Shown piece by piece: positions 17,094 through 24,898 of a stretch of 32,786 nucleotides of DNA. Source of the DNA: Ruminococcus sp. UBA1409. Lineage in GTDB: Bacteria > Bacillota > Clostridia > Oscillospirales > Ruminococcaceae. The DNA lies in assembly GCA_002305045.1 (NCBI GenBank), contig DBPX01000012.1, forward strand, positions 1 to 32,786, given 5' to 3'. Under the pieces are notes generated by a model. That model worked only from the letters and a program-made list of their open reading frames with translations. It was not told where the DNA came from and searched no databases. Position 1 is the stretch's first letter, and each line of letters opens with the position of its first letter. The position numbers were made by a program, and so were the translations under genes.

Positions 17094-17763
17094 CGACAGC
17101 GAGATATTAAAGGAAAACACCGTCCCCGAGGGCGAAGGCACTGCTGAGCGGGAGTACGGTAGCAAGCAGCCGGGCAGCAAGCAGCCGGGCAACAAGCAGC
17201 CGGGCAACAAGCAGCCGGGCAAAGAGCAGCCGGGCAAAGAGCAGCCGGGCAACGAGCAGCCGGGCAAAGAGCAGCCGGGCAACGAGCAGCCGGAGGAAAA
17301 AAGCGAGGATACCCTTAAAAAGGAGCTGGAGGAAATCTCCTCAAAGCTCGCTCAGGCTGAGGATAAGTACCTTAGGCTGATGGCGGAGTACGACAACTTC
17401 CGCAAGCGCTCACAGAAGGAAAAGGCGGACATCTACCCCGAGGCTATAGCAAGAGCGGTGGAGGCGTTTTTGCCGGTCATAGACAACTTTGAAAGAGCGC
17501 TGGGAGCCGGCACCTCCGACGAAAAGTACAAGTCGGGAGTGGATATGATATACCATCAGCTTCTTGACGCCCTTACAAAGCTGGAGATTAAGGCTATAGA
17601 CCGTGTCGGAGAGGTGTTCGACCCCAATCTTGAGAACGCAGTCTCAAGGATTCAGGACGACAGCCTGGGCGAGAATGTCGTCGCCGAGGTCTATCAAAAG
17701 GGCTATATCCGTGGCGACAGGGTCATAAGGCACGCCATGGTTGTGGTTGCAAACTGCAATTAG
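17083..17763 (+). CDS. grpE: nucleotide exchange factor GrpE with pentapeptide-repeat N-terminus
   Basis: A 226-residue co-chaperone that releases ADP from DnaK. The conserved part starts near residue 75: a long coiled coil (LKKELEEISSKLAQAEDKYLRLMAEYDNFRKR) and the C-terminal beta-wing domain (VFDPNLENAVSR, VYQKGYIRGDRVIRHAMVVVA). The start is the ATG at 17083 with AGGA 8 nt upstream; it overlaps the hrcA stop, so the two are translationally coupled. Residues ~27-71 are a tandem array of the pentapeptide (S/N/K)(K/E)QPG, not a normal GrpE feature; it should be disordered and lies outside the DnaK-binding domain. Confidence 0.96.
   Translation: MQSNDSEILKENTVPEGEGTAEREYGSKQPGSKQPGNKQPGNKQPGKEQPGKEQPGNEQPGKEQPGNEQPEEKSEDTLKKELEEISSKLAQAEDKYLRLMAEYDNFRKRSQKEKADIYPEAIARAVEAFLPVIDNFERALGAGTSDEKYKSGVDMIYHQLLDALTKLEIKAIDRVGEVFDPNLENAVSRIQDDSLGENVVAEVYQKGYIRGDRVIRHAMVVVANCN
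17161..17294 (+). repeat. 15-bp coding minisatellite in grpE, about nine units
   Basis: Eight full units and a partial ninth of the type AGCAAGCAGCCGGGC, with variation only in the first six bases (AGCAAG, AACAAG, AAAGAG, AACGAG). The period is a multiple of three, so changes in unit number keep the frame. Confidence 0.95.
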
Positions 17764-17835
17764 CAAAAATAATCGGCAGACCGCCGTTTATATAGATTAA
17801 AAAATGCTATCAAACTCAAAAAGGAGAGAAATATT

Positions 17836-19671
17836 ATGTCTAAAATTATAGGAATCGACCTTGGAACAACCAACTCCTGCGTTGCCGTCATGGAGGGCGG
17901 CGAGGCAGTCGTAATCCCCAACAGCGAAGGCTCCAGAACTACTCCCTCGGTTGTTGGAATCTCCAAAAACGGCGACAGGCTTGTCGGTCAGGTTGCAAAA
18001 AGACAGGCTGTTGTCAACTACGATAACACTGTAATATCCATCAAGCGCCACATGGGAAGCGACTATAAGGTCACTCTCGGCGGCAAGACCTACACCCCTC
18101 AGGAGATATCCGCAATGATTCTCCAGAAGCTCAAGACCGACGCTGAGGCGTATCTCGGCGAGAAGGTCACCGAGGCTGTAATAACCGTCCCCGCCTACTT
18201 TACCGACTCCCAGCGTCAGGCTACCAAGGACGCCGGTCAGATTGCCGGACTCAATGTAAGGCGTATCATAAACGAGCCTACTGCGGCAGCCCTGTCCTAC
18301 GGAATCGACAAGGAGGAGGAGCAGAAGGTCATGGTTTATGACCTCGGAGGAGGAACCTTTGATGTCTCGATAATCGAGATGGGCGACGGCGTAACCGAGG
18401 TTTTGGCTACCGCCGGAAACAACCACCTCGGCGGCGACGATTTCGACCAGAGAATAATCGACCTTTTGGTCTCCGAGTTCAAAAAGACCGACGGCATTGA
18501 CCTATCCAAGGACAAAATGGCAATGCAGAGGCTGAAGGAGGCGGCTGAGAAGGCGAAGATAGAGCTTTCAAATGTCCCCTCGTCTAACATAAACCTCCCG
18601 TTCATCACCGCCGACGCCCAGGGACCCAAGCATCTTGACTACACCCTCACAAGGGCTAAGTTCAACGAGGTGACCGCAGACCTCGTAGAGGCTACTGTAG
18701 GTCCCGTAAAGCAGGCTCTTTCGGACAGCGGACTCACCACCTCGGATATTAACAAGGTTTTGATGGTCGGCGGCTCGTCCAGAATCCCGGCTGTCATAGA
18801 CGCCGTAAGAAGCCTCACCGGCAAGGAGCCGTTCAAGGGTATTAACCCCGACGAGTGCGTTGCTCTTGGAGCCGCATATCAGGGCGGAGTCTTAGGCGGA
18901 GATGTAAAGGACGGTCTTTTGCTCCTTGATGTCACTCCTCTTTCGCTCGGTCTTGAGACCATGGGCGGAGTCTGCACAAGGCTTATAGAGAGAAACACTA
19001 CCATCCCGACTAAAAAGACCCAGATATTCTCGACTGCGGCGGACAATCAGACGGCTGTCGACATCAATGTCCTCCAGGGCGAGAGGGAGTTCGCAAAGGA
19101 CAACAAGCAGCTCGGCGTGTTCAGGCTGGACGGCATAGCTCCCGCTCCCAGAGGAATCCCTCAGATAGAGGTAACCTTCGATATAGACAGGAACGGAATA
19201 GTCCATGTATCCGCAAAGGACCTGGGAACAGGCAAGCAGCAGGATATCACCATAACCTCCTCCACCAATATGTCCAAGGAGGACATAGACAAGGCTGTCA
19301 GGGAGGCTGAGGCGTTTGCCGCCGAGGACAAGAAAAAGCGTGAGGATGTCGACGCAAGGAATCACGCCGACCAGATGGTATTCCAGTGCCGCAAGTCCCT
19401 TGCAGACTTCAACGACAAGGTTTCCGAGTCTGACAGAAAGGACTGCGAGGATAAGATAAAGGCTTTGGAGGAGGCTCTTAAAGGCACCGACATGGAGGCT
19501 ATAAAGAGCCGTGAGAAGGCCCTCGAGGAGTGCTTCCAGGCTATAGCCACCAAGGTTTACCAGCAGGCAGCCGCTCAGCAGCAGGCAGCTCCCGGTCAGG
19601 ACGGAGCGCAGGGCGCACAGGGCGCCTCTGACGACGGAGTCGTAGACGCTGAGTTCACCGACGCCAACTGA
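17836..19671 (+). CDS. dnaK: molecular chaperone DnaK (Hsp70)
   Basis: A 611-residue Hsp70. The ATPase domain opens with [19 protein letters not shown] and contains [13 protein letters not shown] and [13 protein letters not shown]; the substrate-binding domain begins after [14 protein letters not shown], with an alpha-helical lid (about 510-585), a Gln/Ala-rich linker and the DAEFTDAN tail. The segment after [10 protein letters not shown] lacks the insert seen in Gram-negative DnaK, as expected for Firmicutes. AAGGAG precedes the ATG. Third gene of the CIRCE-controlled operon, 72 nt after grpE. Confidence 0.98.
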   Translation: MSKIIGIDLGTTNSCVAVMEGGEAVVIPNSEGSRTTPSVVGISKNGDRLVGQVAKRQAVVNYDNTVISIKRHMGSDYKVTLGGKTYTPQEISAMILQKLKTDAEAYLGEKVTEAVITVPAYFTDSQRQATKDAGQIAGLNVRRIINEPTAAALSYGIDKEEEQKVMVYDLGGGTFDVSIIEMGDGVTEVLATAGNNHLGGDDFDQRIIDLLVSEFKKTDGIDLSKDKMAMQRLKEAAEKAKIELSNVPSSNINLPFITADAQGPKHLDYTLTRAKFNEVTADLVEATVGPVKQALSDSGLTTSDINKVLMVGGSSRIPAVIDAVRSLTGKEPFKGINPDECVALGAAYQGGVLGGDVKDGLLLLDVTPLSLGLETMGGVCTRLIERNTTIPTKKTQIFSTAADNQTAVDINVLQGEREFAKDNKQLGVFRLDGIAPAPRGIPQIEVTFDIDRNGIVHVSAKDLGTGKQQDITITSSTNMSKEDIDKAVREAEAFAAEDKKKREDVDARNHADQMVFQCRKSLADFNDKVSESDRKDCEDKIKALEEALKGTDMEAIKSREKALEECFQAIATKVYQQAAAQQQAAPGQDGAQGAQGASDDGVVDAEFTDAN

Positions 19672-19693
19672 TAAAATCATTCGTAAGCAAAAG

Positions 19694-19720
19694 CCAATCC
19701 GTCCCGAGCGGGCGGATTGG
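19694..19720 (+). promoter_or_regulatory. intercistronic hairpin between dnaK and dnaJ
   Basis: CCAATCCG and CGGATTGG enclose a second helix CCCG/CGGG with one unpaired T. No T-tract follows, so it is more likely an mRNA-stability or processing element that sets dnaK above dnaJ than a full terminator. Confidence 0.6.
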
Positions 19721-19756
19721 CAGCTACATTATTAAAGCTTTGGAGAGCATTGGAAA

Positions 19757-20923
19757 ATGGCAGATAAGAGAGATTACTACGAGGTGCTTGGCATAAGCAA
19801 GGGCGCCTCCGACGACGAGATAAAGCACGCCTATAAGAGCCTCGCCAGAAAATATCATCCCGACCTCCACCCCGACGACAAGGAGGCGGAGTCGAAGATG
19901 AAGGAGATAAACGAGGCGTACGAGGTCCTTTCGGACAGCGATAAGCGTCAGAGATACGACCAGTTCGGCTTTGCCGGGGTGGACCCCACCTATGGTCAGG
20001 GTCAGGGCGGGGGATACTCCGGCTACTCTCAGGGCGGCTTCGGCGGCTTTGGGGGCTTTGGCGATGTGGGAGACATCTTTGAGAGCTTCTTCGGGGGCTT
20101 CGGCGGCTCCCAGAGGTCCAATCCCAACGCTCCTCAAAAGGGCCAGGACATCAGGGCGAGCCTCACCATAAGCTTTATGGAGGCTTGCAAGGGCACTAAA
20201 AAGCAGGTCAGGGTGACAAGGTATGAAAGCTGTCCCGACTGCAACGGAACGGGAGCCAGAGCGGGCACCGTCCCGGAGACCTGTCCCGACTGTCACGGCT
20301 CTGGAACCGTAAAGATCAGCCAGCGCACCGCCTTCGGAGTCTTTCAGACCACGCAGGCTTGCAGCCGCTGCGGAGGCAAGGGCAGGATAATCAAGAGCGT
20401 GTGCCCAAAATGCCAGGGTCAGGGAAGGGCGAAAAATGTCTTTACCAGGGAGGTTGAAATCCCTGCCGGAATCGACGACGGACAGACCCTAAGAGTCCAG
20501 GGAGCCGGAAACTGCGGCGCTAACGGAGGCTCCTACGGCGATTTAAACATAAAGGTCAGCGTGCGTGACGGCGGAATCTTCGAGCGTGACGGCTTCGACA
20601 TAAGAACGGAGGTCCCCATATCCTTCGCACAGGCGGCTTTAGGAGACGAAATAACCGTCCCCACGATAGACGGAAATGTCAAGTACACCGTCCCCGCCGG
20701 TACTCAGACGGGAACTGTGTTCAGACTCCGTGGCAGGGGAATACAGAAGCTCTACCGCTCCGACCGTGGAGACCAGTATGTCACGGTGAATGTCGAGGTG
20801 CCAAGGAACCTGTCAAGAAGGCAGGAGGAGCTTCTGAGGGAGTTCGACTCCTCTCTTGAGGACAGGAATCAGTCCGGAAGAAAGAGCTTCATGGATAAAA
20901 TCAAGGACTTCTGGAACAGTTAG
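19757..20923 (+). CDS. dnaJ: co-chaperone DnaJ (Hsp40)
   Basis: A 388-residue type I DnaJ that stimulates DnaK ATPase and delivers substrate. The J domain (residues ~4-70) has the HPD motif in [11 protein letters not shown] Gly/Phe-rich linker (~75-125) follows, then four zinc-binding repeats [24 protein letters not shown] and CPKCQGQG (~155-230), then the C-terminal substrate domain ([19 protein letters not shown]). Last gene of the heat-shock operon, closed by the terminator at 20954. Confidence 0.97.
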   Translation: MADKRDYYEVLGISKGASDDEIKHAYKSLARKYHPDLHPDDKEAESKMKEINEAYEVLSDSDKRQRYDQFGFAGVDPTYGQGQGGGYSGYSQGGFGGFGGFGDVGDIFESFFGGFGGSQRSNPNAPQKGQDIRASLTISFMEACKGTKKQVRVTRYESCPDCNGTGARAGTVPETCPDCHGSGTVKISQRTAFGVFQTTQACSRCGGKGRIIKSVCPKCQGQGRAKNVFTREVEIPAGIDDGQTLRVQGAGNCGANGGSYGDLNIKVSVRDGGIFERDGFDIRTEVPISFAQAALGDEITVPTIDGNVKYTVPAGTQTGTVFRLRGRGIQKLYRSDRGDQYVTVNVEVPRNLSRRQEELLREFDSSLEDRNQSGRKSFMDKIKDFWNS

Positions 20924-20953
20924 CCAGCAGAACGATAATAGAACGATAAAATA

Positions 20954-20995
20954 AGGTGCGGGTATGAAGATGCCTGCGCCTCTTTTATTTTTTTG
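20954..20995 (+). terminator. terminator of the heat-shock operon
   Basis: AGGTGCGGG (20954-20962) pairs with CCTGCGCCT (20973-20981), partly by G-T pairs, followed by a T-rich run (TTTTATTTTTTT). Confidence 0.75.
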
Positions 20996-21053
20996 TCTCA
21001 CAGGGGCGTCTCCGTGCGAAAATATTTATATGCCGCAAGATTGACTATTTCTA

Positions 21054-21082
21054 TTGACATTGGCTCTGTTAGCTGATATAAT
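21054..21082 (+). promoter_or_regulatory. consensus sigma-A promoter of the alpha-galactosidase gene
   Basis: TTGACA (21054-21059) and TATAAT (21077-21082) with 17-nt spacing: a full consensus. Such a strong promoter beside a palindrome suggests negative control. Confidence 0.88.
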
Positions 21083-21094
21083 CATAGCAACGGA

Positions 21095-21108
21095 GTCAAT
21101 TGATTGAC
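21095..21108 (+). promoter_or_regulatory. candidate repressor operator GTCAAT-TG-ATTGAC
   Basis: A perfect 6-2-6 inverted repeat just after the predicted start site of the alpha-galactosidase promoter. Similar half-sites (ATTGAC) occur at 21053 and ATTGAT at 21125. Its regulator is not in the window. Confidence 0.45.
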
Positions 21109-21170
21109 ATAAAATGAGCCTTCGATTGATTTATCCTGTTTAAAATATTAATATAAAGGAAGGTAATATT

Positions 21171-22328
21171 ATGCCGAAGAATTTAGGGCTCACACCGCCT
21201 ATGGGCTGGAACTCCTGGAATACCTTTACCTGGAACATAAACGAGGAGCTTGTAATGCAGGCGGCTGACGCTATGGTAAGCTCGGGACTCAAGGACTGCG
21301 GCTATGAATACATAGTTATCGACGACTGCTGGAGTCTAAAGCAGAGGGACGAAAACGGAAGGCTTCAGGCAGACCCTGAGAAATTCCCCCACGGTATGAA
21401 GGCTGTCGCCGACTATGTTCACTCCAAGGGACTCAAGTTCGGAATGTACTCCTGCGCCGGAACACACACCTGCGCCGGATATCCCGCCTCCTTTGAGCAC
21501 GAGTTTGTGGACGCCGCTACCTTTGCGGAGTGGGGAGTCGATTTCCTGAAGTACGATTACTGCTTCAAGCCCAAGGGAATGCCCGGCGAGCTTTTGTACA
21601 AGAGGATGGGCATGGCGCTTAGAAACTGCGGCAGGGACATACTCTTCTCCGCCTGCAACTGGGGACAGGATGATGTCTACTCCTGGATAAGGGAGTCCGG
21701 CGCACAGATGTACCGCTCCACCGGGGACATTCAGGATACCTGGAACTCCATAGTAAGTCTTGCCAAGTCCCAGTTCGGAAGGCAGAGCCAGCAGGGAGTG
21801 TACTGCTGGAACGACATAGATATGCTGGTTGTCGGTATGCACGGAGGCTCTAACAGCCAGTGGATAGGCGAGGGCGGCATGGGCTGCACCGACACCGAGT
21901 ACAGGACTCATTTCTCGCTGTGGGCGATAATGAACTCTCCTCTGATGATAGGCTGTGACATCAGGAGCATGAGCGAGGAGACCAAGAAAATCCTTATGAA
22001 CAAGGACATCATCGCCATTAATCAGGACCCCGAGGGCAGGGGAGCGTATCTGCTCGATTCCTCCGGCTGGGAGGGCGTCGGTGTCAAGATTCTTATAAAG
22101 GCTCTTGAGAACGGCGACTATGCAATAGGAATGTTCAACTTCGGCGACAGACCCGGCCAGGCGTCCTTCCCGTTCTGGGATATGGGACTTCCCACCTCAT
22201 CGGGATACGGCTTTGAGATGTACGACTGCTGGGAGCATAAGACCGAGGGCGTGTTCTCCGAGAGATACACCGCCGACATCCAGCCTCACGACTGCAAGGT
22301 TGTAAGAGCCAAGCTTGTCAAGCTTTAA
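21171..22328 (+). CDS. alpha-galactosidase, glycoside hydrolase family 27
   Basis: A 385-residue GH27 enzyme that would remove terminal alpha-linked galactose from raffinose-type sugars or galactomannan fragments. The family start GLTPPMGWNSWNTF, IVIDDCW, the nucleophile D129 in FLKYDYC and the acid/base D186 in YRSTGDI are present, as are WNDIDMLVVG and AINQDPEG. No signal peptide is seen, so it should act in the cytoplasm on imported oligosaccharides. AAGGAAGG lies upstream of the ATG. Some GH27 members are beta-L-arabinopyranosidases, which I cannot exclude. It has its own promoter, unrelated to the upstream dnaJ. Confidence 0.93.
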   Translation: MPKNLGLTPPMGWNSWNTFTWNINEELVMQAADAMVSSGLKDCGYEYIVIDDCWSLKQRDENGRLQADPEKFPHGMKAVADYVHSKGLKFGMYSCAGTHTCAGYPASFEHEFVDAATFAEWGVDFLKYDYCFKPKGMPGELLYKRMGMALRNCGRDILFSACNWGQDDVYSWIRESGAQMYRSTGDIQDTWNSIVSLAKSQFGRQSQQGVYCWNDIDMLVVGMHGGSNSQWIGEGGMGCTDTEYRTHFSLWAIMNSPLMIGCDIRSMSEETKKILMNKDIIAINQDPEGRGAYLLDSSGWEGVGVKILIKALENGDYAIGMFNFGDRPGQASFPFWDMGLPTSSGYGFEMYDCWEHKTEGVFSERYTADIQPHDCKVVRAKLVKL

Positions 22329-22334
22329 TATTCC

Positions 22335-22538
22335 ATGACGGCTATCGGAAGCTGTATGCGCTGCAAGGCGCCTCTTGGCTGCGACGATGTTGCGATATAC
22401 CGCAAGATGGTGCTAAGATGCGCCACCGAGTTTATGTGCATAGACTGCCTTGCGGAGTATCTGGGAGTCAGCCGTCAGGCAATCGAGGAAAGAATCCGCT
22501 TCTACAGGGAGACAGGAAGCTGCGCTCTGTTTAGGTGA
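22335..22538 (+). CDS. small Cys-rich protein with helix-turn-helix-like segment
   Basis: A 67-residue frame starting 6 nt after the alpha-galactosidase stop. It has two CxxC pairs, CMRC near the N-terminus and CIDC in the middle, which could bind one zinc, and a later helix-turn-helix-like stretch (EYLGVSRQAIEERIRFY). There is no good Shine-Dalgarno for the first ATG; an internal ATG at 22356 has GGAA just upstream, so the product may be 60 residues. Co-transcription with the GH27 gene is likely. Function is unknown. Confidence 0.6.
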   Translation: MTAIGSCMRCKAPLGCDDVAIYRKMVLRCATEFMCIDCLAEYLGVSRQAIEERIRFYRETGSCALFR

Positions 22539-22589
22539 TAAACAAGCATATGGCAGGCTCTCAGAGGCGGTGAGACAGTAAATAAAACA

Positions 22590-22676
22590 GGCGTTGGCAA
22601 ATGCTAACGCCGGATAAGGAAGTATTTATGCAGGATACGGTGTAGCTCAGTAAAATGGGTTACGCCGTACCTTTTT
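22590..22676 (+). terminator. hairpin and terminator after the alpha-galactosidase operon
   Basis: First a hairpin GGCGTT-GCA/TGC-AACGCC (22590-22611) without T-run. Then TACGGTGTA (22636-22644) pairs with TACGCCGTA (22661-22669), followed by CTTTTT: a likely terminator. Only ~37 nt separate it from the next ATG. Confidence 0.6.
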
Positions 22677-22713
22677 GAAAATCAATAAAAATTCAATACG
22701 GAGGTAAATACAA

Positions 22714-23045
22714 ATGACAGATAAGGAAATGAAAATCGAACGCTACAGAGAGGAAAACAAGACTTCCCAAAAGGGTCAGACCGTTTTTACGGGATCGTCA
22801 CTTATGGAGATGTTTCCGATAAACAAGCTGCTTAATGAGCACGGCGATGACACAATAATTTACAACAGAGGAATAGGCGGCTTTATATCCGATGAGCTGC
22901 TTGCTGTTATAGATGTCTGTGCGACCGACCTTATGCCGTCGAAGGTGTTTATAAATATCGGCACTAACGACCTCAGCTGGTCAACCGTTCTCATAAGTCA
23001 GCTTATGAACAATTATGATAAGATAATTTCCGCAATAGAATATGT
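22714..23045 (+). pseudogene. SGNH/GDSL-family hydrolase, 3'-truncated
   Basis: The first ~108 residues match a GDSL-type acylhydrolase: block I around the nucleophile (TVFTGSSLMEMF), block II NRGIGG and block III INIGTNDLSW, then the expected helix MNNYDKIISAIE. The family normally has about 200 residues and a C-terminal Asp-x-x-His; both are absent. Past about 23045 the frame runs antisense through an unrelated secreted-protein gene to a stop at 23121, so the last ~25 residues are not native. GGAGG precedes the ATG, so a product may still be made, but without the catalytic His it should be inactive. Confidence 0.75.
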
Positions 23046-23503
23046 ACCACAAATGGGCAATGGTCCCATTCCCACTTGTAAGATACTTTATATGAAGTTG
23101 TCGATGCAGATGTGCAGCTAATATCCGCAGTTAATGTTCCAGCTAAACCATATACTGTGCTTCCCACCTCAATTGGAGAGCCATCGTAATTACGTAAAAT
23201 TTCTATTTCGCTTGAAGAGTAACCCATATTGAGCAAAGTTTTGTCTGGTAATTGTGCTCGTTGACATAATAAATCTTCGTAGTTTACGTTCTTAATTCTT
23301 TGTATATCTTTTTCGGAGTAGCCGGCATCAATAAGTGCAGTTTCAGGTAAATTCTGAAGAGTTCTATAGAGCTCAAGTTCATTCAAGACCGCTGTATACG
23401 TCGTGGTGGTTTCACCAATCTCATGTGCAGAAATAGGTACAGAAAAAATCATCATAGAAATAAATAGAATAAGCATTGTGCTAATAGATAGTCTTAGTTT
23501 CAT
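23003..23503 (-). pseudogene. secreted hypothetical protein, 3'-truncated
   Basis: A signal peptide is clear (MKLRLSISTMLILFISMMIFSVPISAHE, cleaved near SAHE). The mature part has two similar segments ending in GYSEKDIQRI and GYSSSEIEIL. After SYKVSYKWEWDHCPF, about residue 150, the frame runs antisense through the GDSL gene, so the last ~15 residues are not native. AAGGAG lies 8 nt before the ATG. The family is not recognised; the Trp-rich end recalls secreted clostridial/bacillar proteins of unknown role. It joins the broken GDSL gene tail to tail. Confidence 0.6.
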
Positions 23504-23774
23504 AAGTATTGCTCCTTATACATATTAGTATTAGATATTATTGTCCTTCTCCCAGGACGAAAATATTGATGTTAAAGACTTCAAATAACGAGATATTATA
23601 GCAATTCATTTACGAATTTTACGAATACTTCTGTTTCATAGTTTTCATTGTTGTTGATTAGATAGTTATGGTAGAAGAATAATCTCGTAGATGTTACCGT
23701 GGCGAGATATTCTGCATACGACATCTCAACTTTAAGTTTTCAGCAGTAAATCATTTCAAGCACCATTTAAAACC
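23504..23774. other. intergenic stretch with one weak small frame
   Basis: AT-rich. A minus-strand frame at 23596-23724 encodes 42 residues (starting MSYAEYLATVTSTRLF) that read like natural protein but lack a ribosome binding site and have an in-frame stop shortly upstream. It may be a gene remnant. Nothing else is recognisable. Confidence 0.3.
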
Positions 23775-23987
23775 CTATGTTTTAGATAGTAAACCAATAA
23801 TAAACGGTGGAACAGTCATCATAAAAAGACTTATAGCAGCAATAGTCCGTTCTTTTTCAAACTCCTCATCTTTCTTTTGCTGAATAACCGCTTGAATGCA
23901 TTTCAGTATATTTCTAATGAATATGCCTGGCCAGACCATACTTCCTAGTGCTAAAATCACGAAAATGACTGAAAAGAAGTTTTTCAT
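23775..23987 (-). CDS. small membrane protein, 70 residues
   Basis: Two hydrophobic helices (about residues 4-25 and 48-67) flank a charged stretch (QQKKDEEFEKERT). AAGGTGG lies 8 nt before the ATG. No family recognised. It sits among gene remnants, 270 nt upstream of the truncated secreted protein on the same strand, and may be part of the same acquired segment. Confidence 0.55.
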   Translation of the reverse strand: MKNFFSVIFVILALGSMVWPGIFIRNILKCIQAVIQQKKDEEFEKERTIAAISLFMMTVPPFIIGLLSKT

Positions 23988-24625
23988 TAATTATGCCACC
24001 TTTTTTGAGTATCCAAAATTCAGTTTACAAAAATGCAGTACTTTACCAAGGCGTTGTAAAGTGACACTCATCTAGATATATATTCTTTTTTGATTTCAGT
24101 AGATACAGCATATAGCAGCGCTGGACACTTTACATATAACGATATACCATTTCGGTATGAACTAATGAGGATACTATAGTATTTTGTTTTCAATTATAAC
24201 GGACTCACATCATGCAAGTAACATGCTGGTATGACACTTCTCTTGTTCGCATAGCCTTACAAGATTTTGAATTGCCAAAAATATCTTTGTAGATGATACA
24301 GTAACGGCTAAGTAAATTCAGTTTTATAAGACAAAAGTGATCTCATTTTTTTCACCCCCATAATTTTATTAGACCTGAGCAAACCCCCACAAACGCAGTA
24401 GTGAAGCGGTTTTGCAGAGCATAAAAATTAAATTTGTCACTATAAAATATAGAAACAGCCAACCATCTTTGGTATAATAGAATTGAAGAAAAAAACACAC
24501 GAAAGGGGTTGGCTGTTATCTATCGCCAAGAAATATTGCAGGACATCACACTTTTCACATCCGCACCAAAGGCTCTCTTCAGCTATTGCATGGGGGCTAC
24601 TTCTTTTTTTACAGTCGTTGAATGG

Positions 24626-24654
24626 ATTATATCACAGATTCATTTAGTTGTCAA
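24626..24654 (-). promoter_or_regulatory. orphan consensus sigma-A promoter
   Basis: On the minus strand TTGACA (24649-24654) and TATAAT (24626-24631) are exactly 17 nt apart. No intact gene lies downstream until the small membrane gene at 23987, over 600 nt away. Its original target was probably lost, or it makes an RNA. Confidence 0.6.
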
Positions 24655-24799
24655 GTATTACCTAAGCTCTGAGAAATATCCTTCAATAACGGATTCATCG
24701 GTTCCGTCAACAGCCGATGTTTAGGTTTGGTATGCAGTTTTTATTTGGCACTTATTGGTGGTGATAAATAGTGGTTGCAGAAGCAATATCAAGATTAAC

Positions 24800-24831
24800 T
24801 GCAAAAACTCCGGACTAAGCCGGAGTTTTTG
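24800..24831. terminator. strong bidirectional terminator
   Basis: GCAAAAACTCCGG and CCGGAGTTTTTGC surround a 6-nt loop: 13 perfect pairs with A/T runs on both sides. It lies 68 nt past the stop of the solute-binding protein gene and insulates the scar region. Confidence 0.92.
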
Positions 24832-24898
24832 CTTTAGAGAACTATTGTGTAAAAGAAGATTTTTTGATCCTTTGCAACTATAATTGAAGCAGTGATAA

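Larger units (their letters stand above)
23988..24898. other. scar region: possible insertion-sequence leader, inverted repeats, orphan promoters, no intact gene
   Basis: No convincing full gene in 900 nt. Inverted repeats include TGTAAAGTG/CACTTTACA (about 24056 and 24127), and ACAGCCAACC near 24450 with GGTTGGCTGT near 24509. Between the latter two lies an extended -10 (TGGTATAAT, 24471-24479). A plus frame starting TTG at 24509 (AVIYRQEILQDITLF) has GAAAGGGG upstream and looks like a transposase leader, but continues into unrelated sequence by about 24560. A minus-strand peptide ending EGYFSELR (stop near 24661) may be another gene's tail. Confidence 0.4.

Noticed and set aside
17161..17294. 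Possible CRISPR or intergenic repeat array
   Set aside because: The 15-bp units are contiguous, without spacers, and lie in frame inside grpE; they are a coding minisatellite.
18892..19680. 262-residue minus-strand frame opposite dnaK
   Set aside because: A typical antisense shadow of a highly biased coding sequence; dnaK is certain.
22631..22676. tRNA-like string GGTGTAGCTCAGT
   Set aside because: It resembles a tRNA D-arm start, but no anticodon arm, T-arm or acceptor stem follows; it is part of a terminator-like hairpin.
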